A DNA stretch of 64,000 nucleotides from CAVRTM01 sp963724015 (GTDB taxonomy: Bacteria > Actinomycetota > Actinomycetes > Actinomycetales > Dermatophilaceae): contig CAVRTM010000009.1 of NCBI GenBank assembly GCA_963724015.1, forward strand, positions 24,175 to 88,174, read 5' to 3'. Positions 42,696-50,349 of the stretch are shown in pieces (positions within the stretch are counted from its first letter, which is position 1; every line of letters starts with the position of its first letter). The notes under the pieces were generated by a model that saw nothing but the letters and a program-made list of their open reading frames with translations, was not told the DNA's origin and did no database searches. The position numbers were made by a program, and so were the translations under genes.

Positions 42696-43934
42696 GGGCT
42701 GGGGTGGTCGCCGGCGTCGCCAGCGCGGGTATGCCGGCCCCGGGCCGCCCCTCGCCGCGCCGGCCGCCCTGTATCCCCACTTTGTGCCGCTGAGTCGGCG
42801 TTTCCGGGTACTGCGAGCCCCGATTCGCCGACCCGTGGGCACAAAGCTCACTCGCGGCCGGCCGCCGCCTCGTGGCAGGTACCGGCGCCCCGACCCGCCC
42901 CGGACGGCGCGACGAAACGGGTGGCGCCTCGAGGGCTCGGCGCGGCGGGAGGCGACGAGGTGGCCACGGAATCGCCCCAGGTCCCCGCGCTCCCACGCTG
43001 CCTCGATCTGGTCGACGACGGCAGGGGCGTTGTGGCGGACGTCGCCGAAGCTCCACCTGACCACCTCCAGCCCGGTGCTGCGCAGCCGGTCCTCGCGCAC
43101 CTTCTCCGCCAGCACCAGTCGGGCAGCAGCCTCGCCGCTGGGGCCGTCCGGGTTGAGCTGACCGAGGTACTTGCCGGCGCCGTCCGCCTCGGCGACCGTG
43201 CCGTGCTCGCGCCACAGCCCGTCCACCCTCGCCAGGAACCAGCCCCGCGCGTCGTACACGATCACCTGGCTCTCCGGCGTCGGCACGCCGAGCTGCCACA
43301 GCCGGGTGAAGGACCACGACTCCAGCCAGGTCTCGCGCCGTGGGTCGATCAGCGTGATGCCGTCGTCGGCGGCACGGATGCCGGGCCAGTGACGCTGCTG
43401 GCGCCGCAGCATCCGGAGCTCGCTGACCGTCGTCAGCCCCTCACGGACCGCGGCATCGGCGACCGCCACCGCGTCGGGCAGGGAGAGCTCGCGCAGGCAG
43501 TCCATCACCGTCCGCCCCGGCGTCGTCACCACCAGCTGGTCACGGGTGGTGATGTGCTCCAGCGGCAGGGCGGCGTTGCGCAGCCGGTCCGGAGCGCGCG
43601 CCGTACTGGTCCGGTGGGTCCGATCGGTGGTCAGCGAGACGAACCGGGGGCAGTCGATCGGCATCGGCAGGCCGTGCACCAGCGCCGCGCTGTGGTGGGT
43701 CACACAGGAGCCCGGCCGCTGGCTCGACGCGGCGGCCACGAGCAGCAGGTGCTGACCGCGCCGCCCGGCGTCGTCCCACACCCGCGCCAACACGTACGAG
43801 CTGTGCGCCAGCCGGACGAGCAGCCCTCGGCGCACTCCCCGCGCGAGCACATCCCGGCTCAGCCCGACCGCACGCGCGGCGGCGGGCGTGAACGGCTGGG
43901 GCAGGCGGCCCGCGGCGGCCTCGAGGTCGAGCAC
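42672..43934 (-). CDS. AbiEi-like / DUF559-type endonuclease-fold protein with repeat-derived tail
   Basis: About 420 residues. Residues 1-80 form a winged-helix-like start (AARAVGLSRDVLARGVRRGLL), followed by an AbiEi-like middle (VTHHSAALVHGLPMP, TPGRTVMDCLREL). A PD-(D/E)XK-like region follows, with ARVDGLW, AEADGAGKYL and LAEKVREDRLRSTGLEVVRW. GTG at 43934 with GGAGAG ahead is chosen. The last 60 or so residues are translated from palindromic copies 5 and 4 and their spacer, so the original stop seems lost. The same frame is open upstream through copy 6 into the metalloprotease gene. Proteins of this type are common singletons in actinobacteria; nuclease activity is unproven. Confidence 0.7.
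   Translation of the reverse strand: MLDLEAAAGRLPQPFTPAAARAVGLSRDVLARGVRRGLLVRLAHSSYVLARVWDDAGRRGQHLLLVAAASSQRPGSCVTHHSAALVHGLPMPIDCPRFVSLTTDRTHRTSTARAPDRLRNAALPLEHITTRDQLVVTTPGRTVMDCLRELSLPDAVAVADAAVREGLTTVSELRMLRRQQRHWPGIRAADDGITLIDPRRETWLESWSFTRLWQLGVPTPESQVIVYDARGWFLARVDGLWREHGTVAEADGAGKYLGQLNPDGPSGEAAARLVLAEKVREDRLRSTGLEVVRWSFGDVRHNAPAVVDQIEAAWERGDLGRFRGHLVASRRAEPSRRHPFRRAVRGGSGRRYLPRGGGRPRVSFVPTGRRIGARSTRKRRLSGTKWGYRAAGAARGGPGPAYPRWRRRRPPQPTLCPCVG
42779..42847. repeat. 69-bp ACTTTGTGCC palindromic element, copy 5
   Basis: Offset by 152 bases from copy 4. The left end is ACTTTGTGCC; the right end is GGCACAAAGC. Read on the minus strand it forms part of the C-terminal tail of the endonuclease-like protein. 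Confidence 0.8.
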
Positions 43935-44040
43935 GGGACGACTCTCCACCGTGACCGCGCACGGGGGCCGGCCCGACAGCACTGCTGTGTACGACGGGAT
44001 GCGGTGCCGCACCGCTGTGCACAACCCCTCCGCCGCACCC

Positions 44041-44109
44041 ACTTTGTGCCACCAGCTCGGCGAACCGGGGCCCGGACCGCCCCCGGATGCCGACTCAGCG
44101 GCACAAAGT
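44041..44109. repeat. 69-bp ACTTTGTGCC palindromic element, copy 6
   Basis: Perfect 10-base outer arms (ACTTTGTGCC at the left, GGCACAAAGT at the right) with a diverged centre. It sits between the metalloprotease and endonuclease-like genes and contains no stop codon in their shared minus-strand frame. Confidence 0.8.
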
Positions 44110-45077
44110 GCGGAGGGGGGGAGGGGCGGAGCGGGGGGCGGGGGACGGTCGGGCGGCGGGGTGGCGCTTACGCGGGTTGAGAGGCAGCCGCTGGTGCGAC
44201 CGAGGACCTTGAGGGCTGCGCGGTCGCCGGCGCCCCAGACGGCCGTCTTGTGGGTCATCGCCGGGTACATGATCTGCGCCTTGTCCGGCCGCGACGCGGG
44301 GGTGTGCCCCAGCCCCAGCGAGTGGCCGAGCTCGTGCATCACCAGCTGCCCGCGGGTGCCCTGCCAGCCGTACGTCGGGCCGGCACCGAACCCGTGGGCC
44401 AGGGGCATGGCGGAGTTGAGCACCACGTACCCCTTGACGATCCGGCCCCACGTCCGGCCCTTGGCGTCCTTGGACAGGGTCCAGGCGGCACCACCCTGGC
44501 CCGCCGCGGCGATGCGGCCCTTGGGCGCGGCCGGCAGCATGGCGCTCTTTCCGGGCTTGGCCCACGCGAGCACCAGCTGCGTCCCGGAGGGGTACGTCCA
44601 CCGCCCGGCGCCGGGCACCACCGTGGTCGTGCCCCGGTAGGAGAAGGTCAGCCCCGTCGCGGCCGAGGCCCGGGCGACAGCCTCCTTGACGTCGGTCAAC
44701 GCGCCGGAGCCGCCCCCGGTGGTGTTCACGCGGTAACCGATCGTGGTGCACGGGTTCCACCGGGCGATCGGGGCAGTCGAGGAGCCGCCGCGGGACAGGT
44801 AGGTGTAGGCCCGCGCGCTGCCGGCGCCGACCACAGCCGATGCCGTGCGAGAAACGAGACTCGCCTTGGCGATCGCCAGCGCGGGCGCAGAGGCGAGTGT
44901 GTCGTCGCCAACTGCAGCGGCCGCCGTCGCACCCGGGACAGCCGCGTCGCGTGGCGTGGCGTGGCCGGACGGCGAGGACGGCGTGACCGGAGACCACACC
45001 GCCGGTACGGCGCCGGCCAGGACCGTGGCTGCGACCGTCAGCGTGGACACGAGCGGGCCGGTACGGGGTCGGGACAT
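44110..45077 (-). CDS. Secreted matrixin-like zinc metalloprotease, no stop before the repeat
   Basis: ATG at 45077, with GGAAG upstream, begins a Sec signal peptide (TGPLVSTLTVAATVLAGAVPA). The catalytic domain has the metzincin zinc motif HELGHSLGLGH near residue 245 and a Met-turn-like IMYPAM shortly after. NPCTTIGYRVNT near residue 96 is typical of actinobacterial matrixin-like proteases. The conserved part ends near KVLGRTSGCL (about 44180). No stop follows: the frame continues through a Pro-rich stretch and palindrome copy 6 into the next gene. A TAA lies one frame away at 44168-44170, so a one-base indel could also explain the loss. I give the segment up to the repeat. Confidence 0.78.
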
Positions 45078-45222
45078 GGTCGCTGCTTCCGTCGATGGGG
45101 TCTGTCCCATCGAGAGTGCAAGTCAGCGGTGGACCGCGTACGGGGTTTTGCCAAATGCATACGTGAACAAACGTAGACACTTCTGCGCTAATTGGCGTAA
45201 ACCAAGCGGAAAATCGAGCGCG

Positions 45223-45999
45223 TCAGCCGAACCGGCCCGAGATGTAGTCCTCGGTCGCCCGCTCGGTCGGGTTGCTGAACATCTTGGGCGTGTCATCCAT
45301 CTCGACCAGCCGCCCGGGCTTGCCCGTCGCCGCCAGGTTGAAGAACGCCGTACGGTCCGAGACGCGGGCCGCCTGCTGCATGTTGTGGGTGACGATGACG
45401 ATCGTGTACTGCGTCTTCAGCTCGGTGATGAGGTCCTCGATCGCCAGCGTGGAGATCGGGTCGAGCGCCGAGCACGGCTCGTCCATCAGCAGCACCTGCG
45501 GCGAGACGGCGATCGCCCGCGCGATGCACAGCCGCTGCTGCTGCCCGCCGGACAGGCCGGCGCCGGGCTTGTTCAGGCGGTCCTTGACCTCGTTCCACAG
45601 GTTCGCCCGGCGCAGCGACTGCTCGACCGTCTCGGCGATGAGCTTCTTGTTCTTCACGCCGTTGAGCCGCAGGCCGGCCGCGACGTTGTCGCCGACCGAC
45701 ATCGTGGGGAACGGGTTGGGCCGCTGGAACACCATGCCGACGGTCCGGCGTACGCCGACCGGGTCGACGCCGGCGGCGTAGAGGTCCTCGTCGTCCAGGC
45801 GCACCGAGCCCTCGACCCGGCCGCCGGGGATCACCTCGTGCATCCGGTTCAGGGTCCGCAGGAAGGTGGACTTGCCGCAGCCGGACGGCCCGATGAAGGC
45901 CGTCACCGACCGCGGTTCGACGGTCATCGTGACGTCCTCGACCGCCTTGAACGACCCGTAGTAGACGTTGAGGTCCTTGACGTCGATGCGCTTGGCCAT
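45223..45999 (-). CDS. pstB: Phosphate ABC transporter ATP-binding protein
   Basis: A 258-residue ABC ATPase. ATG at 45999 begins MAKRIDVKDLNVYYG. Walker A is GPSGCGKST, the signature is LSGGQQQRL, Walker B is VLLMDEPCSALDP, and the switch His is in IVIVTHNMQQAARVSD. The pattern is that of PstB, including GMVFQRPNPFPTMS. It follows pstA by 29 bases and ends the pst operon. The 145 bases after it are AT-richer than their surroundings and probably hold the promoter of the metalloprotease gene. Confidence 0.97.
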   Translation of the reverse strand: MAKRIDVKDLNVYYGSFKAVEDVTMTVEPRSVTAFIGPSGCGKSTFLRTLNRMHEVIPGGRVEGSVRLDDEDLYAAGVDPVGVRRTVGMVFQRPNPFPTMSVGDNVAAGLRLNGVKNKKLIAETVEQSLRRANLWNEVKDRLNKPGAGLSGGQQQRLCIARAIAVSPQVLLMDEPCSALDPISTLAIEDLITELKTQYTIVIVTHNMQQAARVSDRTAFFNLAATGKPGRLVEMDDTPKMFSNPTERATEDYISGRFG

Positions 46000-46028
46000 G
46001 GGGATCGCTTTCGGGGAGATGGAGGGGT

Positions 46029-46946
46029 TCAGGCGCGGACCTTGCCGTAGCGCGACACGACGCGACCGGCAAGGTTCAGCACGAGGATGAGCAGGATGAG
46101 GGTGAGCGAGGCGGCCCACACGCGGTCGACGGCCGGCTGCAGCGCCTGCTGCCGGTCGATGTTGATCATGGTCGGCAGCGTCGGCATCAGCCCGCTGAAC
46201 AGGTCCGTCGCGATGTTCTTGGTGTAGGGGCCGAGGATCAGCAGCGGGGCGGTCTCGCCCATGATCCGCGCGAGGCCGAGCAGCACGCCGGTGATGATGC
46301 CCGAGAACGCGGTCGGCAGCACCACCTTGACGATCGTCTTCCACTTGGGCACCCCCAGCGCGTACGACGCCTCGCGCAGCTCGTTGGGGACCAGCTTCAG
46401 CATCTCCTCGGTGGAGCGGACGACCACGGGGATCATCAGCAGCACCAGGGACAGGCAGACGGCGAAGCCGACCCGCTGGAACCCGAAGGTCGTGACCCAC
46501 ACCGCGTAGATGAACAGCGCCGCCACGATGGAGGGAACGCCGGTGAGGATGTCGACCATGAAGCTGACCGCCCGCGCGAGCCTGCCGCGGCCGTACTCCA
46601 CCAGGTAGATCGCGGTCAGGATGGCGATCGGCACCGCGATGACCGCGGTCGCCGCCCCGATGATGAGCGTGCCTTGTATGGCGTGGACCGCGCCGCCACC
46701 GACGTGGCGCGCCGTGATCCCGCGCTGGGAGTTGGTCCACCACTCCGAGGCGAGCAGCAGCTGGCCGCCCTTGATGACCACGCTGCCGAGGATCCAGACC
46801 AGCGGGATCATCGCGATGAGGAACGCCGCCCACATGACGATGCGGGCGATCTCGTTGCGGATCGCCCGGCCGCCGGACCGGCCCTGGAACCCGGAGGTCG
46901 CGGTGTCCTGGGGGACGGCGTCGAAGGTGGTCTCGAGAGTCGTCAT
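46029..46946 (-). CDS. pstA: Phosphate ABC transporter permease PstA
   Basis: A 305-residue permease with six predicted membrane helices. ATG at 46946 overlaps the pstC stop (ATGA). The cytoplasmic EAA loop reads ELREASYALGVPKWKTI, and the PstA-type ITARHVGGGAVHAIQGTL is present near residue 75. It forms the membrane channel with PstC. No unusual feature is seen. Confidence 0.96.
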   Translation of the reverse strand: MTTLETTFDAVPQDTATSGFQGRSGGRAIRNEIARIVMWAAFLIAMIPLVWILGSVVIKGGQLLLASEWWTNSQRGITARHVGGGAVHAIQGTLIIGAATAVIAVPIAILTAIYLVEYGRGRLARAVSFMVDILTGVPSIVAALFIYAVWVTTFGFQRVGFAVCLSLVLLMIPVVVRSTEEMLKLVPNELREASYALGVPKWKTIVKVVLPTAFSGIITGVLLGLARIMGETAPLLILGPYTKNIATDLFSGLMPTLPTMINIDRQQALQPAVDRVWAASLTLILLILVLNLAGRVVSRYGKVRA

Positions 46947-47959
46947 TCGGTGAACGCCTTCCTGCGCTCGATCACGATGCGCGCGATCGCGTTGACGATG
47001 AAGGTGAGGATGAACAGCACCAGGCCGGCGGCGATGAACGCCCCGGTCTTCTGCGGGCTGTCGAACTCGCCGGCGTTGTTGGCGATCTTGGAGGCGAAGG
47101 TCTCGCCGCCGTTGAACACGGAGAACGACCACGCCGTGCCGTTGGCCAGCGAGGACAGGATGATCGCCACCGCGACGGTCTCACCGAGCGCCCGGCCGAG
47201 GCCGAGCATCGAGGCGCTGATCACGCCGGGGCGGCCGAACGGCAGGACGGCGGTGCGGATCATCTCCCACCGGGTGGCCCCGAGGGCCAGCGCGGCCTCC
47301 TTGTGCGTGTCCGGCGTCTGGGCGAACACCTCCCGCGAGAGCGCCGTCACGATCGGCAGGACCATGATCGAGAGCACGATGCCGACGAAGAAGATGGTGC
47401 CCGAGCTGTCGACGCCGCCGGTGGAGTTGCTGAAGAACGGGATCCAGCCCAGCGCCGAGCTCAGGCCCGACTGCAGCCCGGTGATGTGCGGCCCGAACAC
47501 GTAGGCGCCCCAGAGCCCGTAGACGATCGAGGGCACGGCGGCCAGCAGGTCGACCAGGGACGCCGCGGGCCGGCTCAGCCAGCGCGGGGCGTACTGGGTG
47601 ACGAAGAGCGCCACCCCCACACCGAGCGGTACGGCGATGATCATGGCGATCACCGAGGAGGCGACCGTCGTCCACAGCAGGTTGGCGATCCCGAAGCGGG
47701 GGTGGTCGCCGGCGACGTTCCACTCGGTGGAGGTCAGGAAGTTGGCGCCGTCGCGGCTCAGCGCCGGGATGGCCTGGGACAGCAGGAACACCGCGATCAG
47801 GGTGACGACCGCGATCACCAGCAGACCGGCGCCTGTCGCCGCGCCACCGAAGAGCCGGTCGCCGAGCCGCCCGGTGGAGGCGCGGTCGCCGCGGAGCGGG
47901 CTGTGGCCCGAGGGGTCCGGGACGTGGTCGACGGCGGAGGCGCCGGTCATGCTGGACAT
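46943..47959 (-). CDS. pstC: Phosphate ABC transporter permease PstC
   Basis: A 338-residue permease. ATG at 47959 (ATG at 47950 also possible). Six hydrophobic helices follow a 35-residue cytoplasmic lead. PstC features: FGIANLLWTTVASSVIA, LLAAVPSIVYGLWG, and the EAA-type loop HKEAALALGATRWEMI. It starts 15 bases after pstS and overlaps pstA by 4 bases. Confidence 0.96.
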   Translation of the reverse strand: MSSMTGASAVDHVPDPSGHSPLRGDRASTGRLGDRLFGGAATGAGLLVIAVVTLIAVFLLSQAIPALSRDGANFLTSTEWNVAGDHPRFGIANLLWTTVASSVIAMIIAVPLGVGVALFVTQYAPRWLSRPAASLVDLLAAVPSIVYGLWGAYVFGPHITGLQSGLSSALGWIPFFSNSTGGVDSSGTIFFVGIVLSIMVLPIVTALSREVFAQTPDTHKEAALALGATRWEMIRTAVLPFGRPGVISASMLGLGRALGETVAVAIILSSLANGTAWSFSVFNGGETFASKIANNAGEFDSPQKTGAFIAAGLVLFILTFIVNAIARIVIERRKAFTE

Positions 47960-47974
47960 GTCAGATCAGCTCCG

Positions 47975-49120
47975 TCAGGAGAGGGCGTTGATGGCGGAGG
48001 TCACCTTGGTGGCCACCTCGGCGGGCAGCGGGGCGTAGCCGATGGTCTCCAGGGCCTTCTGCTGCTCGGGCGAGGAGAACTGCTTCAGGAACGCCTTGAG
48101 CAGCGCCGCCTTGGCCGGGTCCTTGCCCTTGGAGCAGGCGATCTCGTAGGTCACCAGGACGATCGGGTAGGTCCCCGGCGCCTTGGTGGTGTAGTCCAGC
48201 GAGAGCTTGATGTTGTTGCCGCTGCCGACCTGCTTGGCCGCGGCGACGGCCTTGCCGGCCGACTCGCCGGTCAGCGTGACCGGGCCCCCGCCGTTGTCGA
48301 CCTGGGCCATGCTCAGCCCGTTGTCCTTGGCGGCGGACCACTCGGCGTAGGTGATGCCACCCTCGGTCGCCTTGACGGCGCCGGCGACACCGGCGGTCTT
48401 CTCCTTGCCCTCACCCTTGCCGGTCCACTTCTTGGCCGGGTCGGCGGTCCAGACGGTGGGGGCGGCGCCCTTGAGGTACTTGGTGAAGTTCTCGGTGGTG
48501 CCGGACTCGTCGCTGCGGAAGAACACCTTGATCGCGGTGCTGGGCAGCGTGACGCCGGGGTTGATCTTGGCGATCGCCGGGTCGTTCCAGGTGGTGATCT
48601 GGCCCATGAAGATCTTGGCGATGACGTCCGGGGTGAGGATGAGCTTGTCGACGCCGTTCAGCTTGTACGCCACGGCGATCGGGCCGGTCACCATCGGCAG
48701 GTTCCACGCCGGCGACCCGCACTGCTTGTCGGCGGCGGCCTGCTCGACGACGCCGTCCTTCATCTCCGTCTTCAGCGCGGAGTCCGACCCGGCGAAGTCG
48801 ACCTGGCCGGCGTTGAACTGCTTGATGCCCGCGCCGGACCCGGTGGGGTTGTAGTTCACGGTGGCGCCCTGGCAGGCGTCCTGGAACTGGGAGATGACCT
48901 CTTCGATCGCGTTCTGCTGCGCGGTCGACCCCTCGCCGCTCAGGGTGCCCTTCGCGCAGGCGGTGTTCGCGGCGCTGGCGGATCCGCTGGCGGAGCCGCT
49001 GGAGCCGGACCCGGCGGTCGTCGTCGAGTTGTTGTCAGAGCCGCAGGCCGACAGGGCCAGCGAGCCGACCAGGGCAGCTCCCGAGAGTCGGGCGACGCGC
49101 CGGCTAGTCAGAGTCTTCAC
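47975..49120 (-). CDS. pstS: Phosphate-binding lipoprotein PstS
   Basis: A 381-residue periplasmic-type binding protein anchored as a lipoprotein. GTG at 49120 with GGAGAGG upstream gives a signal peptide with lipobox LSAC near residue 24, followed by a Ser/Gly/Thr-rich linker. Phosphate-site patterns: GEGSTAQQNAIEE, PTGSGAGIKQF, DFAGSDSAL and RSDESGTTENF. It captures phosphate outside the membrane for PstCAB. It is the first gene of the operon, directly behind two PHO-box repeats, so PhoP control under phosphate starvation is expected. Confidence 0.96.
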   Translation of the reverse strand: MKTLTSRRVARLSGAALVGSLALSACGSDNNSTTTAGSGSSGSASGSASAANTACAKGTLSGEGSTAQQNAIEEVISQFQDACQGATVNYNPTGSGAGIKQFNAGQVDFAGSDSALKTEMKDGVVEQAAADKQCGSPAWNLPMVTGPIAVAYKLNGVDKLILTPDVIAKIFMGQITTWNDPAIAKINPGVTLPSTAIKVFFRSDESGTTENFTKYLKGAAPTVWTADPAKKWTGKGEGKEKTAGVAGAVKATEGGITYAEWSAAKDNGLSMAQVDNGGGPVTLTGESAGKAVAAAKQVGSGNNIKLSLDYTTKAPGTYPIVLVTYEIACSKGKDPAKAALLKAFLKQFSSPEQQKALETIGYAPLPAEVATKVTSAINALS

Positions 49121-49177
49121 GGTATGGACCTCTCCTACAGCACAGGGGAAAGACGGGCTGCTGCGTCCGTCACGGTG

Positions 49178-49287
49178 ACCGTAGGGAGCCCGGGTGACGC
49201 ACACGTCCGAGCCGGGTGAACGAGGGGTGAACGTCGCGGGACGAACCGGAAGCCGGGGGCTGGCCCGGCGGCAAGAGGCAGGTGAAC
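49178..49287 (-). promoter_or_regulatory. pstS promoter with PHO-box direct repeats
   Basis: On the minus strand, two GTTCACC units lie at 49226-49232 and 49215-49221, exactly 11 bases apart, the layout bound by actinobacterial PhoP. A degenerate unit (CGTCACC at 49193-49199) is a further 22 bases downstream. Another perfect GTTCACC at 49281-49287 is 55 bases upstream, so all are in 11-base register. TACGGT (49178-49183, minus strand) is a likely -10. Confidence 0.75.
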
Positions 49288-49326
49288 GGGGCTTCAGCGG
49301 CCGGTCAGCGGCCGGTCAACGGCCGA

Positions 49327-50262
49327 TCAGGGCCGGTGCCGCTCGACGTCCACGACGCGGGCGTGGTCGCCGGTGCCGACCAGGTGGGCGACCAGGACCT
49401 CGCCCTTGACCAGGCGCTCGTCGATCGCCTCGGTCAGCGTCTGGGTCACCGACGGGTCGGTCTCCTTGGCCAGGCTGCGCAGGTGGTCCAGCAGGCCGGG
49501 CAGCACCGGGCCGTGGCTGCACACCGCGGCGGGCCTGCCCCGGGTGACGAGGCGGGCCAGGGCCCGCAGGCTCTGCGTGGGGTCCTCGTCGTGCCCCTCC
49601 TCGGACAGGCCGGGGCGCAGGTGCATCCGCGCCTTGATCGCGGCGGCGTACGGACCGAGGGTGTCCGTGCAGCGGGCCGCGTCGGAGGACACCAGCCGCC
49701 GTACGTCGTAGGCCCCGAGCAGCGGGGCGATCTCGCGGGCCCGCTCCTTGCCCGCGCGGTCCAGCGGGCGCAGCCGGTCGTCGTCACCGGACCAGGCACC
49801 ACGCGGTATGGCGCGTGCGTGCCGGATCACCGCGATCGGCCAGGTCGCCAGCGTGCCCTCGTGCTCGGCGCGCACGAGCGCCCGCAGCTGGTCGCGGTCG
49901 CGGGCGTAGTCCAGGCGGCTCGACGCGGCCACCACGTCCAGCCAGGCGACCTCGTCGATCTCGTGCTCGAGGATGCCGTCGCCGGCGATGACCTCCGCGG
50001 CCCAGTAGCGGACCTCCTTGGTGACCCTGGCGCCGGTGCGGTCCAGGAGCGTGTAGGTCGAGGGGGGCAGGGACCGCCCGAGGCGTACGGCGTAGCCGGT
50101 CTCCTCCTGCACCTCGCGTGCGGCCGCGACGGGGAACTGCTCACCGGGGTCGAGCTTGCCCTTGGCCCACGACCAGTCGTCGTAGCGGGGGCGGTGGACC
50201 AGCGCGACCTGCAGGCCGCCCCGCTGGCGGCGCCACGGCAGCGCCCCCGCGGCGCGCTGCAC
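49327..50262 (-). CDS. mutT1: NUDIX hydrolase fused to histidine phosphatase, MutT1-like
   Basis: A 311-residue two-domain enzyme. GTG at 50262 with GGAGG 8 bases upstream. The N-terminal Nudix domain has the box GKLDPGEQFPVAAAREV continuing to QEETGY (residues about 35-57). The C-terminal histidine phosphatase domain starts with IRHARA near residue 145, with SSDAARCTDT and a late His in CSHGPVLP. The arrangement is that of mycobacterial MutT1, which degrades 8-oxo-dGTP and diadenosine polyphosphates. It lies directly downstream of ppk1, as in Mycobacterium tuberculosis, which supports the name. Confidence 0.88.
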   Translation of the reverse strand: MQRAAGALPWRRQRGGLQVALVHRPRYDDWSWAKGKLDPGEQFPVAAAREVQEETGYAVRLGRSLPPSTYTLLDRTGARVTKEVRYWAAEVIAGDGILEHEIDEVAWLDVVAASSRLDYARDRDQLRALVRAEHEGTLATWPIAVIRHARAIPRGAWSGDDDRLRPLDRAGKERAREIAPLLGAYDVRRLVSSDAARCTDTLGPYAAAIKARMHLRPGLSEEGHDEDPTQSLRALARLVTRGRPAAVCSHGPVLPGLLDHLRSLAKETDPSVTQTLTEAIDERLVKGEVLVAHLVGTGDHARVVDVERHRP

Positions 50263-50349
50263 CGGGACGTCCTCCTGCGGAACCTCGAGCGCCCGGAGCG
50301 CCCGGGGCGCCCGGGGTGCCCGCGCTGCCCGCGCCGGCAGGGCTGTCGG

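Noticed and set aside
42477..42847. CRISPR array or integron attC array
   Set aside because: Units are spaced by 81-84 bases, spacers are near-identical to each other rather than unique, no cas or integrase gene is near, and the ends lack the attC core.
44041..44109. Insertion sequence end
   Set aside because: The element is only 69 bases and non-coding, with no transposase nearby; it is reported as a palindromic repeat instead.
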